DNA of 19,517 nt from the NCBI GenBank assembly GCA_964648005.1, contig CAZYKR010000054.1, positions 1 through 19,517 of the forward strand. The letters run 5' to 3'. This DNA is from JAGQTE01 sp964648005. GTDB lineage: Bacteria > Actinomycetota > Acidimicrobiia > Acidimicrobiales > Acidimicrobilacustridaceae. Both the position numbers and the translations under genes were made by a program. The notes beneath the pieces were generated by a model. That model did not search any database, had not been told where the DNA came from, and saw nothing but the letters and a program-made list of their open reading frames with translations. Shown here in pieces: positions 1 to 8,197 of the stretch. Each line of letters starts with the position of its first letter. The stretch's first letter is position 1.

Positions 1-33
1 CAGGCGAGGAGCCCGAGGCGGCGGAGCCAGTAG

Positions 34-1530
34 ATGCCCCACCCGCTGACCGAGGACCAGCGCCACGCTGCGACGTCACCCGCCGTCCGCCTGTTCATCG
101 AGGCCGGCCCGGGTGCAGGCAAGACCACGGTCGCCGCGGAGCGCTTCGGCGTCGCTCGCTACCTACGCCCAAAGGCCCCCACCACCGGGGTCGTGGGGCT
201 CAGCTTCACCTACGCCGCCACGTCAGAACTCCGCTACAGGATCACGACCCGGTGGGGGCCACGAGCCATCGCACACCCCTCCCGCGTGCGGACCATCGAC
301 TCCGAGCTCGTTGAACTCCTCTGTCTTCTCCTCCGATCCGAGCTCATCAGGTGGCCCGGAGGTCACACGGAACTGGATCCGCTCGACAACTGGGGTCGAA
401 ACCCCTACCTCAAGTGGAATCCGAAGGGCTACGACACCTGGGTTCCCGCCCTCGTTGATGGTGAAGTGACTGCCGTGAAGGCTCCCGGGGGCCAGTTCAG
501 GATCAACCAGGGCGACCTTCTCGAGCTACTCAGCGCGGGTCTTTGCACGCATGCTGACGTCAGAGCCGTTCTCCGAGCGGCCTTGGCCGACGCAGCGATC
601 AGACCTGCCGTCGTCGAGTATCGCCAACGTACGGTCGCTCACCTGCTCGTGGACGAGGTGTTCGACGCAGATGAGCTTGACCTCGACCTCATCCGGCTGC
701 ACTGCGAAGCAGACATCCCTGTGACAGTCGTCGGCGATCGCTGGCAAGCGCTCTACGAGTGGCGCGAGGCCATGCCGGACATGGTCTCAGACAGCCTCCT
801 CGGCGAGCTGGGTTTCGAACATACCGAGATCCTCCACTCGCACCGCTACAAGACCGACGTTGCCCGAGTTCTCGCGGAGTCCGTCCGAGGCGACCCCACC
901 CTCGTGCCGGACGTGCAGGGCGCGGTCGAGATTGCGATCGGGCTGCGCTGGAGGCACCTATGGGACGGGCCTGCCTGGATCCTCCCGACGTCCTTCGGTC
1001 AGATCGGGGACCAGACGGACGCCGTCATCTCGCTCCTGCTCGATCACGTCCTGCTGCGAGAGTTCGACATCCAGGCTCGATCTCGTTCGGAGGCTCTCTT
1101 GGCTCTGCGCCTCGACCCGACCAGCGAGCAGACGTGGCCGGCGGTGATGGGCGGAATCGAAGCACTACTAGCGGACACGACCGAAGCGACGGCCGAGGAA
1201 GCGCTCACGGCTCTGCGGAAGGCTGCGCGAGACCTAGGCGCCCACCGGCAAGTCGCACCTCGACGGAACTGGCGTGAGCAGGTCGCCGTGGGTCAGCTGC
1301 AATCCCTCGCGGCCCGCCTCCTGCGCGCCGGACCGTTCACCATGGGTATCTCGGCACACCAAGCGAAGGGCCAGCAGTGGAACCACGTCGGCGTGTGCCT
1401 CGCCGACGAAGCCGTGGCAACGCTCGCCGGCGGACTTGATGTCGGTGACAACGATCACCGCACGCTCTACGTGGCCCTGACTCGAGGAAGCCACTCCACC
1501 GGGCGCATCGTCGGCGGTCCGTTCGACTAG
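34..1530 (+). CDS. UvrD-like superfamily 1 helicase, short form (GajB-like size)
   Basis: A 498-aa SF1 helicase-like ATPase that should act on DNA in the cytoplasm. Visible motifs in order: Walker A GPGAGKTT (residues 25-32), motif Ia around SFTYAATSELR (57-67), motif II VDEVFD (206-211), motif III GDRWQALYEWREA (234-246), motif V HQAKGQQW (442-449) and motif VI TLYVALTRG (477-485). Motif II normally reads DExQD; here F210 replaces the Q. It is much shorter than UvrD/PcrA (about 700 aa) and close to GajB of the Gabija defence system (about 490 aa), but GajA would have to lie left of the window. The ATG follows directly after a TAG in the same frame (31-33), so an upstream gene may abut it. 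It is convergent with the Tad operon and probably a separate unit. The helicase call is firm; the defence role is a guess. Confidence 0.85.
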   Translation: MPHPLTEDQRHAATSPAVRLFIEAGPGAGKTTVAAERFGVARYLRPKAPTTGVVGLSFTYAATSELRYRITTRWGPRAIAHPSRVRTIDSELVELLCLLLRSELIRWPGGHTELDPLDNWGRNPYLKWNPKGYDTWVPALVDGEVTAVKAPGGQFRINQGDLLELLSAGLCTHADVRAVLRAALADAAIRPAVVEYRQRTVAHLLVDEVFDADELDLDLIRLHCEADIPVTVVGDRWQALYEWREAMPDMVSDSLLGELGFEHTEILHSHRYKTDVARVLAESVRGDPTLVPDVQGAVEIAIGLRWRHLWDGPAWILPTSFGQIGDQTDAVISLLLDHVLLREFDIQARSRSEALLALRLDPTSEQTWPAVMGGIEALLADTTEATAEEALTALRKAARDLGAHRQVAPRRNWREQVAVGQLQSLAARLLRAGPFTMGISAHQAKGQQWNHVGVCLADEAVATLAGGLDVGDNDHRTLYVALTRGSHSTGRIVGGPFD

Positions 1531-1867
1531 CGATCGAAGACCCCGATCACGATCCCTCTCCGGCGACCAGACTGGACCGGATGGCCGCCAGCAGCGCACC
1601 GGCTGCAAGCGCCGCGGTCTTGGCGCGCGGACTGCCCCGGGCCCGAGCGAAGTGATTCCACTACGGGCCTCCGTGAGTTGGACCGCACGACCGAACTCGA
1701 CACACCCCCAGTACGCCTTGTGAGAAACGCGCTCGTGTGGCCGCCAACGCGGCCGCGCCGTCTGCTGCGAGCGCGCCAGAACGACGGCTCTGGGCGCGAC
1801 GCGACTGTGGCCCGCGTGTTCAGAACGCGCAGCCATATCGGCATGGGGCATGACCCCGAGGTGCCGA
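1531..1867. other. Convergent intergenic region without a supported gene
   Basis: This 337-bp gap separates the converging helicase and LysM/BTAD genes. It holds a 6-bp hairpin (GGCCGC-CAAC-GCGGCC, 1739-1754) that could help end transcription. On the minus strand a short reading frame that ends with TGA near 1549 gives an alanine-rich stretch (SPRAKTAALAAGALLAAIRS), closed by a TAG about 35 codons upstream. It may be a gene remnant or chance. No start with a ribosome site and no RNA gene was seen. Confidence 0.4.
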
Positions 1868-4828
1868 TCAGGGACGGGGCCGAGACCTCGCGTCGACCGA
1901 GACCGTGCTCATGTCAACCGCCGTATCTCCAGCAGTCATCGCGAGGGACGGCCGGGCGCTGGTGAGCGAGTCGAAGAGTTCGGCGGTGTCGGGCGAGGGC
2001 GCCGCTTCGAGGTCGTCGAGGTAGTCGCTCAGCTCGCGGTATGCCGTGCGCACGGCGGTGGCGTTTCCGGCGGCGTTCTCGATTCGCATCCGTGCTCGGT
2101 AGAGCACTTCGTTGCCCGGGAGGCCCCGTAGGCCCTGCATGACGGCGTAGCGGGCTGTGTCGATGTCGCCGGCGAGCAGCGACAGGTCGACCAGCCAGGT
2201 GGCGGTGTCCTCGATGAGCCGTTCGGCGTCGTGGGCGTACTGGTTGACTCGGGCCCACTCGTATCCGTCGGCGGCGAACGGTGGCCCGTATACGAGGGCG
2301 AGGCCGACCCTGAGCAGATCCGCGGCCTCCGAGGTGGACACGTCCCGTGCCCGGTCGTAGAGCTCGCGGAGCAGTGCGATGTCGGTCATGACGCCGTCGG
2401 CGAGCTGGTAGGTGTTCTGTCGGCGGTCGGCGGTGGCCAGGATCGGTTCGCCGTCCCACTCGCCGAGCTGCTTGCGGGTTCGGCCGACCATGTTCCAGAT
2501 GGTGCGGGGAACGACAGCGTCGCCGCCCCAGACGGCCTCCTGAAGGTCCTCTTGGCGAATCGGGCGCCCGAGGCAGGCCATCACGGCGACCACGATCATC
2601 TCCCGGCGTCCCATGGCCGGACCGTCGACGATCGTCGGCTCGCCGAGGAGGCGCACCAGGAGCCGCGGCTGCGCGGGCTCCCAGTCGTCGTCGAGGGGCA
2701 TCGAGTCGACCGCCGCGGCGGGTTCGCGTAGATCGATCTCCTCTGCGGTCAGCCCGTAGTCCACCGCTGGCAGATTGACGGCGGGGCCGAACTCGTCCTG
2801 GCGCACCTCGACCCGGAGGTGCTCGGGTTCTGACGCGGTCGGAGGGGGCGAGGGTGCGACGTCGAGGTCGGTCGGCGCTTCGGCGATGTCGTCGAGGAGC
2901 TGGGCCAGCGCGGCGCTGGTCCCCGCGTCGACCCCGGCCGCGTGGAAGGAGAGGCCGAGTGGTTCGAGTCGCGCGGAGCCGTCAGCCTCGATGTGGAGGT
3001 GCGACTCGCTGCCAGGTAGTTCTCCGTTGGCGATGACCGCCACCCCTCGCCTCGGGCGGGCGATGGAACTGAGGTCAGAGTCGGCAGCGGGTGCGCCCGT
3101 GAGCATCACGGCGACCTCGACCGGAAGCACCGGGCTGTCGAAGAGTCGGTAGGCGAAGGTCGAGCTGCAGCCGATCTCGTCGAGCTTGCGCTCAAGGTCG
3201 GAAGCGAGCGCGGCGACTCGTTGTCGAGCCGTGAGCTCCTCGTCAACGCGCACTCGCGGGAGATGGTCGACGACGGAGAGATCGATCGCGCCCGGCGTCA
3301 ATACAACCGTGGCATCGGCGAGTTCGTCGCCGGTACCGAGCTCGAGGACGATCGACCGGAGGAACCTGTCGATTGCGTGAGGGTCGCCCGTGATGCCGAG
3401 GGAACCGAGTCCTTCGAGGTCGAGCATGAGCTGGCGGCCGTTGCGCTGGCCGACGGTGACGAGTCCGGCGATCAGCGCTGGTCGGTCGGCGGAGGGCACG
3501 GGCGCGTCGGGGTCGTAGAGCAGCCGCCATGCCCAGGCGCCGGGGACGGCCTCCCATGGAGCGGGTGCGTTGGGGAACGGACGGTCCCACAGCAGCTCGA
3601 GGCCGGAGTCGGAGCTGAACTCGACCGCGACGGGGCTAGCTTCGATGCAGCGTCCGGCCAGCTGCTCGCCGAGCAAGGCCAACTCCTGGCCGGCCCAGCG
3701 CACGAGCGGTACGTCGGCGGCAGCGACGAGGGAGCGTTCGAGGGGAACGACGGGGCGTCGGGACCTCGGCACTGACCGGTCGTGACGGCGCTGTGACCGG
3801 CGCAGCAGCAGGAGCAGGCTCGATGCCAGGACCGTCGCACCGGTGATGCCAGGAACGAGGACGGCGAGCGACGGGAGCTCGTCGTGGTCGGCGACCGGCT
3901 TCGCCGGTGCCGCGTCCGTCGGGCCCGCTGCATCGGCAGGCGCAACATCGACCTGGTGGCCGGCATCTTCCTGCACGGTGGAAGTCGTCGGGGCATGCGA
4001 CTCGGTGGGCTGTGCATGGGGTTCGGGAGCCGGCGTCTCGGGTGCCGGTGCCGGCGCGGAAGGGATCGGTTCGGGTGTCGGGCTCGCGACAGGCTCGGGT
4101 GCGGGTGCGTCGAGGGTGGGGAGGTTCGCGTCCGCTGGGAGCTTGAGCTGCCAGCCGATGCAGATGATGTCGGGGTCGGCGATGAACGAGCGGTTGAGGT
4201 CGTGGATCTCGGTCCAGCGAAAGCCAGAGCCGAGGTGCGCCTCAGCGATTGCCCAAAGGCTGTCGCCTCGTTGCACGACATAGACGGGGTCCGCCGCTGG
4301 CACGGGGGTTGGCGCGGTGGTCGTGTTGACGATGGGCGCAGTCGTCGAGAGGTGCGCCTCGGCGGAGAGTGACACCGCTGGATTCGTGGCGAACGCAGTG
4401 GCGTCGACGACATGCACGACAGGTGTCGGAGCGGCCGGCGCGGCGAGCGAGACCGTCGGCCGGGCGAGGCTGGCGAGCAGGACGGCGGATCCGACCATCT
4501 TGGCGGCCACGGTGCCGAACGGGCCGATGCGGTGGATGCGTTGCCCGACGCCGCGTGCCGTGTCGATGACGTCGAGGGCCACGTACGCCATCAGGGTCGC
4601 CCAGCAGATCCAGGCGAGGCAGACGAAGGTGTTGAGGATCACGACCGGATCGACGAGCTGGAGCGGGGTCGAGACGACCTCACCCCAGTTGGGCATCTCG
4701 GCAGGGAGCGGCCATCCGAAGAATCGCCAGAGGGCGACGGGCGCGCCGACGACGACGATGCTGGTCCAGATCAGGTGTCCGATGGCGGTGAGGATCTGCT
4801 GTCCGGCTGGTCGTGTTGTTGTTGGCAT
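1868..4828 (-). CDS. Transmembrane LysM-domain protein with C-terminal winged-helix/BTAD regulator domain
   Basis: A 986-aa membrane protein, last gene of the Tad operon. Order of parts: hydrophobic segments near residues 12-36, 62-88 and 110-130; a LysM domain at 182-231 (YVVQRGDSLWAIAEAHLG start), which in this family binds peptidoglycan; a Pro/Ala linker at 232-315; a further membrane segment at 319-342 followed by an Arg-rich stop-transfer RRSQRRHDR; a long central region of unknown fold; an OmpR/SARP-like winged helix at about 721-810; and a bacterial transcriptional activator (BTAD) helical-repeat domain at about 815-945. This predicts LysM outside and a DNA-binding module inside. ATG at 4828 has GAGGA 6 nt upstream and lies 10 nt after the tadG-like stop. 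The domain calls are good; a role in sensing the cell wall or pilus state and regulating transcription is inference. Confidence 0.88.
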   Translation of the reverse strand: MPTTTRPAGQQILTAIGHLIWTSIVVVGAPVALWRFFGWPLPAEMPNWGEVVSTPLQLVDPVVILNTFVCLAWICWATLMAYVALDVIDTARGVGQRIHRIGPFGTVAAKMVGSAVLLASLARPTVSLAAPAAPTPVVHVVDATAFATNPAVSLSAEAHLSTTAPIVNTTTAPTPVPAADPVYVVQRGDSLWAIAEAHLGSGFRWTEIHDLNRSFIADPDIICIGWQLKLPADANLPTLDAPAPEPVASPTPEPIPSAPAPAPETPAPEPHAQPTESHAPTTSTVQEDAGHQVDVAPADAAGPTDAAPAKPVADHDELPSLAVLVPGITGATVLASSLLLLLRRSQRRHDRSVPRSRRPVVPLERSLVAAADVPLVRWAGQELALLGEQLAGRCIEASPVAVEFSSDSGLELLWDRPFPNAPAPWEAVPGAWAWRLLYDPDAPVPSADRPALIAGLVTVGQRNGRQLMLDLEGLGSLGITGDPHAIDRFLRSIVLELGTGDELADATVVLTPGAIDLSVVDHLPRVRVDEELTARQRVAALASDLERKLDEIGCSSTFAYRLFDSPVLPVEVAVMLTGAPAADSDLSSIARPRRGVAVIANGELPGSESHLHIEADGSARLEPLGLSFHAAGVDAGTSAALAQLLDDIAEAPTDLDVAPSPPPTASEPEHLRVEVRQDEFGPAVNLPAVDYGLTAEEIDLREPAAAVDSMPLDDDWEPAQPRLLVRLLGEPTIVDGPAMGRREMIVVAVMACLGRPIRQEDLQEAVWGGDAVVPRTIWNMVGRTRKQLGEWDGEPILATADRRQNTYQLADGVMTDIALLRELYDRARDVSTSEAADLLRVGLALVYGPPFAADGYEWARVNQYAHDAERLIEDTATWLVDLSLLAGDIDTARYAVMQGLRGLPGNEVLYRARMRIENAAGNATAVRTAYRELSDYLDDLEAAPSPDTAELFDSLTSARPSLAMTAGDTAVDMSTVSVDARSRPRP

Positions 4829-4838
4829 GGCGGTTCCT

Positions 4839-5270
4839 CTACGGGCCGGAGAAGCCTTGCTGGGGTCGGGCGGTTGCGGTGCCGGTGATGGTGCGCTCTC
4901 CGAGGCCGAGGGTCTGGAGGAAGGTCATCGGCTGCTGGCGCGTGATGGTCACCGTGACCGACGTGTTGTCCGCTGTGGCCGTGCCGGACCACCCGTTGGT
5001 GGCGAGGAACTGCTCGGCCTGTGCGACCGCAGCTGCTGGATCGAGTTGCGGTCCTGTGCCTGCGAGCACCGATCGGGCATCGATGGCCTGCGCGCCGGCG
5101 CGGGCCGCTTCCTCGGCGTCGTTGATGGCGTCGCGCTTGCCGGCGATGAGCGTGCCGCCGTCGAAGACGAGTCCGGCTACGGCGAAGATGATGATGGTGC
5201 CGAACACCATCCAGAGGGTCGCTGCCCCGTCGTCATCCCGAAGGCGTGTGCTCTTCCGGCCTTTGGTCAT
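4839..5270 (-). CDS. TadG-like pilus assembly protein
   Basis: A 143-aa protein with a short basic N-terminus, one hydrophobic segment (about residues 20-42) and an extracytoplasmic tail with many Thr and Ala residues. The N-terminal pattern RDDDGAATLWMVFG matches the TadG-like version of the pseudopilin leader: the Gly (15) is present, but the +5 Glu of true pseudopilins is replaced by Trp20, so prepilin-peptidase cleavage is not expected. The start at 5270 is chosen because it forms an ATGA overlap with the stop of the upstream TadE-like gene; the frame stays open for 76 more codons, but that part is an antisense-like shadow of neighbouring genes. It probably helps anchor or assemble the Tad pilus in the membrane. 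Confidence 0.8.
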   Translation of the reverse strand: MTKGRKSTRLRDDDGAATLWMVFGTIIIFAVAGLVFDGGTLIAGKRDAINDAEEAARAGAQAIDARSVLAGTGPQLDPAAAVAQAEQFLATNGWSGTATADNTSVTVTITRQQPMTFLQTLGLGERTITGTATARPQQGFSGP

Positions 5271-5683
5271 GGCAGGCCTCGGTACTGGTCCACGACCGAG
5301 ATGCTGCGCGACTCGACGGTGCGGGTCCCGGAGAGGCCGAGTAGCCCGAGGTCTGACAGCGGGATGTCGCACCGCACGGTGACCGCGACCTGGCCGCCGG
5401 GCTGGAAGGCACTGGTGTCGACGTCGACGCTCGTCGATGCGCACCGGAACCCGCCGGCAGTGAGCGACGTCGTCGCCGAGTCCTGTGCGGCCCACCAAGC
5501 TGCTGAGGGATCGCGCTCGAGGCTCGCCGACCGGGCAGCGTCTCGCGCCGCCTCGTCCACTTGCTCGCGGGCGGTCGCCGTCCGACCGACGAGCGCCACC
5601 AGGCAGAGGAGCATGATGGCGATGGGAGTGACGATGACGACCTCGGTCGTGACCGACCCATCGTCGCCCCGAAGGCGGGTCAC
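5267..5683 (-). CDS. tadE: TadE-like pseudopilin (second copy)
   Basis: A 138-aa minor pseudopilin. Residues 9-14 (G-SVTTE) form a prepilin-peptidase site: cleavage after Gly9 leaves Glu at +5, followed by a hydrophobic helix (about 15-33) and the conserved region TAREQVDEAARDAARSAS typical of TadE family members. Start chosen: GTG at 5683, which overlaps the previous stop as GTGA and has GAGGAG about 7 nt upstream. An in-frame ATG at 5740 would add 19 residues with no leader logic. It ends in an ATGA overlap with the TadG-like gene. Minor pseudopilins of this family prime or regulate Flp pilus assembly in the cytoplasmic membrane. Confidence 0.85.
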   Translation of the reverse strand: MTRLRGDDGSVTTEVVIVTPIAIMLLCLVALVGRTATAREQVDEAARDAARSASLERDPSAAWWAAQDSATTSLTAGGFRCASTSVDVDTSAFQPGGQVAVTVRCDIPLSDLGLLGLSGTRTVESRSISVVDQYRGLP

Positions 5684-6123
5684 GGCTTGAACTCCTCGAT
5701 CGGCGAGGTCGACGACGCTGAGACGCTCATCGCCAGCCATGGGATCACCGGTGGCGCCTGCCCGGTGACCGAGACGGTGACGGAGCCGCTTGATCGGGTC
5801 ACGACGATGGCGGGGCTCGTGACCGAGTTGGATCCCAGGTCTCCCAGCATCTGTTGCGCACGGCCGTACCCGTCTGAGTCGGTCGCCCCGGAGGCGCGCG
5901 CGGCACGCGCTCCTTCCTGGGCCGCGGCGTTGACGAGGTGGCGGGCGTGGAACCACAGCCCGACGTGGACCGAGGCGAGGACGAGCAGCAACAGCAGTGG
6001 CATGACGATGACCAGCTCGGTGGAGGCGCTTCCGGAGTCGCCGCGGCATCGTCGGGGCGCGAGCGGGCTCGGCGGGTCGAGGCCGCTGTCGGGGCCGGGA
6101 GCGCTTGGAGTCACCGTCGGCAC
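5680..6123 (-). CDS. tadE: TadE-like pseudopilin (first copy)
   Basis: A 147-aa TadE family protein. A Pro-rich N-terminal 30 residues precede the leader site G31-SASTE (Glu36 at +5), a strongly hydrophobic helix (about 37-53, with the run LLLLLV) and the TadE-type sequence HARHLVNAAAQEGARAAR. The GTG start at 6123 directly follows the TGA of the pilin gene (TGAGTG), so translation is probably coupled. The N-terminal tail before the cleavage site is longer than in many TadE proteins; a later start cannot be excluded, but no better ribosome site was seen. The end overlaps the next tadE-like gene by 4 bp. Confidence 0.83.
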   Translation of the reverse strand: MPTVTPSAPGPDSGLDPPSPLAPRRCRGDSGSASTELVIVMPLLLLLVLASVHVGLWFHARHLVNAAAQEGARAARASGATDSDGYGRAQQMLGDLGSNSVTSPAIVVTRSSGSVTVSVTGQAPPVIPWLAMSVSASSTSPIEEFKP

Positions 6124-6357
6124 TCAGCTCGTGGGGATCGAGTTGGCCTTCTCGGTGACCTTGGCGACGATGATCGCAACGACGGCCAGGGCGAGGGCGG
6201 CGAGGCCGGCGATGATGATGACGGTCTCGGTGGTCACGGCTCCGACGTCGCCACGACCCCGTGGGTAGTCGGGGACGTCGTCGGCAGGCGCCGTGAGGCG
6301 GTCTGCGAGGACTCGCATCATGGTGAGCAGGTACTGGATCTCGGTGATGTCTCCCAT
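6124..6357 (-). CDS. Flp-like major pilin candidate
   Basis: A 77-aa small protein with one C-terminal hydrophobic helix (about residues 45-66) behind a prepilin-peptidase type site, G39-AVTTE with Glu44 at +5. The mature part would be only 38 residues, which fits Flp/Tad major pilins. The leader of 39 residues is long and begins MGDITEIQYLLTMMRVLADR, an amphipathic stretch. ATG at 6357 is preceded by AAGGAG with 5 nt spacing, one of the stronger ribosome sites of the operon and fitting for an abundant subunit. It sits between tadC and the tadE-like genes. The major-pilin role is inferred from size, leader and position. Confidence 0.8.
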   Translation of the reverse strand: MGDITEIQYLLTMMRVLADRLTAPADDVPDYPRGRGDVGAVTTETVIIIAGLAALALAVVAIIVAKVTEKANSIPTS

Positions 6358-6398
6358 GGGAGCTCCTTGGTGTGAGTGGGACAGCGGAGGGGACCTCG

Positions 6399-7295
6399 TC
6401 AGAGGCCGCCGAGGACGGTGATGACGGCCGGGAACCCGATGAGGAGCACGAACCCGAACAGCAACATCGCGGTGGGGATGGCCATGCGCTCGGTCGCCGC
6501 TTGCGCCTCCGATTCGGCTTCAGCGAGCTCGACGGCGCGGAGCGTGTCGGCCTTCACGGCAATCGACTGACGGACCTTGGCGCCTTCGTTGCCGGCGAGG
6601 GCGACGCTGGCGGCGAGTTCGACCAGTGCGGGGACGCGGAGGTCCTCACCGAGCCGGGCAAAGGTCGACCAGACCGTAGCTCCGTCGATCTGGGCGACGT
6701 CCACGGCACGACGCAGCAGTCCGAACGCCCATGAGTCCCCGACACGGGCAGCCTCGACCAAGGCAGCCTCGGTGCCCATGCCGCCGGCGAGGCTGATAGC
6801 GACGAGGTCGAGGTACGAACCGAACGCAAGGGCGAACTCGCGGCGTCGCTCGTCGGCAGCCTTGCGGAGGCTGAGGTCCGGGGCGACGAACCCGACGACG
6901 ACACTGACGAGCGCGGCGACAGCGAGGAGCCCCGCGGGCACGGTGACCCCGGCCAGGAGGAACAGCGCCGCGATCGCGACGATGAAGACGATGGGGAGCA
7001 GCGCGCAGGTCACCTTGGAGCCGAGGTGGGCGTCGATGCTCGTGCCGGCCATGCGGGCGTCGGCCTTGAGGTCGTCGAAGCCGATGCCGAACCCGCTGAG
7101 CGCCGCCGAGGTGCGCTTGCCGAGCTGGCGCTTCCAATGGGGATCGCTGCTGTCATCGACAATCTCGGGACGGCGTTCCAGCCGGGCGAGCGCAGTGGCG
7201 AGCGGCGGAGGCGGCGGGAACGCCAGTCGCCACGCGGCGAAACCGAACAGGCCGGCTGCGGCGCCGAGCACGACGGTGGTCCAGATCCCGTTCAC
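6399..7295 (-). CDS. tadC: TadC-like inner-membrane platform protein
   Basis: A 298-aa type II secretion F-domain membrane protein. An N-terminal helix (TTVVLGAAAGLFGFAAWRLAF) is followed by a hydrophilic region, a pair of membrane helices in the centre, a cytoplasmic domain with LDLVAISLAGGMGTEAALVEAA, typical of the TadB/TadC T2SSF fold, and a C-terminal helix (AMLLFGFVLLIGFPAVI). Together with TadB it forms the platform on which the TadA ATPase works. The start is GTG at 7295, taken from the GTGA overlap with tadB; the frame stays open far upstream, but that part lies opposite tadB coding sequence. About 40 nt separate it from the pilin gene. Confidence 0.9.
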   Translation of the reverse strand: MNGIWTTVVLGAAAGLFGFAAWRLAFPPPPPLATALARLERRPEIVDDSSDPHWKRQLGKRTSAALSGFGIGFDDLKADARMAGTSIDAHLGSKVTCALLPIVFIVAIAALFLLAGVTVPAGLLAVAALVSVVVGFVAPDLSLRKAADERRREFALAFGSYLDLVAISLAGGMGTEAALVEAARVGDSWAFGLLRRAVDVAQIDGATVWSTFARLGEDLRVPALVELAASVALAGNEGAKVRQSIAVKADTLRAVELAEAESEAQAATERMAIPTAMLLFGFVLLIGFPAVITVLGGL

Positions 7296-8197
7296 GACAC
7301 CACCGCCCGCTTCGGCGTCGGTGGGGTCTGCACATGGGTGGGCGCCGCTCCGGCGGTGAGGAACCGACCGGTGGTGGTCGGGCGGCCGGCGCGGGCGAGC
7401 CACCAGTACGCGCCGGCGAAGAAGGCGGCGACGCCGATGAGGACGATCTGTCCGACGAACGTCCGGTAGGCCTCGACGTAGGTCGGGTTGAAGACCACGA
7501 TGCCCACGCTGAACAGCACCGTGACCGAGGTGACGAGCTTGACCGAGCTGCGGGTGCGGGCCCTGCCGGTCTCGATGCGCAGCCGCATCTTCACGGTGTC
7601 GCGGGTGGTGGCAGCGAGCCGGCCAAGAAGATCGCCGAGCTGACGAGGCGACCCTTCGGCAGCCAGGATCAGTGCGGCGACCACGAGGTCGCCGGCAGGG
7701 TCGTCGAGCCGTTGTGCGAAGCGACGCAGCGAGGTCCGCACGTTTGTGCCGGCCTCGAGCGACGCAGCGAGCCACGCCACGTCTCGACGGATCGGCTGAG
7801 GAGCGTGCACCGCAGTGGTGATGATTGCCTGCTCGAGCCCCGCAGCAGCGGCCATGACGTCGCGGAGCTGTTCGGTCCACGTGGCGATCGCATCGAGTCG
7901 GGCCTGCTCGGCGTCGCGTCGCGCCTTGCCGCCCAACAGCGATGGTGCGAAGAACCCCGCCGCACCGGCGAGGAGGACGCCCACGGGCCACCCGGTGAGC
8001 ACACCGATCGCCGCGGCGCCGACCGACGCGCAGCCAACCCGAAGGCCGAAGTGATCGAACCGCTCGGTGAGCCGCTCTCGCGGCGCCGTCTCGATCGGCT
8101 GCTCATCGTCGCCCGCCGGTGCTCCGATGAGGGCGCGCACGAAGAGGAACAGCCCGAAGCCGAACAGCGCGCCGATGGCCGCGGCGTAAGCGGTCAC
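7292..8197 (-). CDS. tadB: TadB-like inner-membrane platform protein
   Basis: A 301-aa T2SSF-domain membrane protein, partner of TadC. An N-terminal helix (AYAAAIGALFGFGLFLFVRAL), a central helix pair (GVLTGWPVGVLLAGAAGFFAP) and C-terminal helices (VTSVTVLFSVGIVVF and IVLIGVAAFFAGAYW) flank a cytoplasmic domain with RDVMAAAAGLEQAI, a family hallmark. The start is GTG at 8197, in a GTGA overlap with tadA; an in-frame GTG at 8224 would add nine residues inside tadA. No strong ribosome site lies before it, so it probably depends on translational coupling. Confidence 0.88.
   Translation of the reverse strand: MTAYAAAIGALFGFGLFLFVRALIGAPAGDDEQPIETAPRERLTERFDHFGLRVGCASVGAAAIGVLTGWPVGVLLAGAAGFFAPSLLGGKARRDAEQARLDAIATWTEQLRDVMAAAAGLEQAIITTAVHAPQPIRRDVAWLAASLEAGTNVRTSLRRFAQRLDDPAGDLVVAALILAAEGSPRQLGDLLGRLAATTRDTVKMRLRIETGRARTRSSVKLVTSVTVLFSVGIVVFNPTYVEAYRTFVGQIVLIGVAAFFAGAYWWLARAGRPTTTGRFLTAGAAPTHVQTPPTPKRAVVS

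Noticed and set aside
1..33. End of an upstream gene (TAG at 31-33 in the helicase frame)
   Set aside because: Only ten codons are visible and another frame looks equally coding-like, so no gene end can be supported.
1527..1844. 105-codon minus-strand frame between helicase and LysM/BTAD gene
   Set aside because: Arg/Ser-rich, no ribosome site and no recognisable domain.
4317..5690. Plus-strand open frame of 457 codons
   Set aside because: Opposite tadG, tadE and the LysM/BTAD gene; no domain and no ribosome site.
7296..7991. N-terminal extension of tadC
   Set aside because: The open frame continues opposite and out of frame within tadB, with Arg/His-rich nonsense; the GTGA overlap at 7292-7295 marks the true start.
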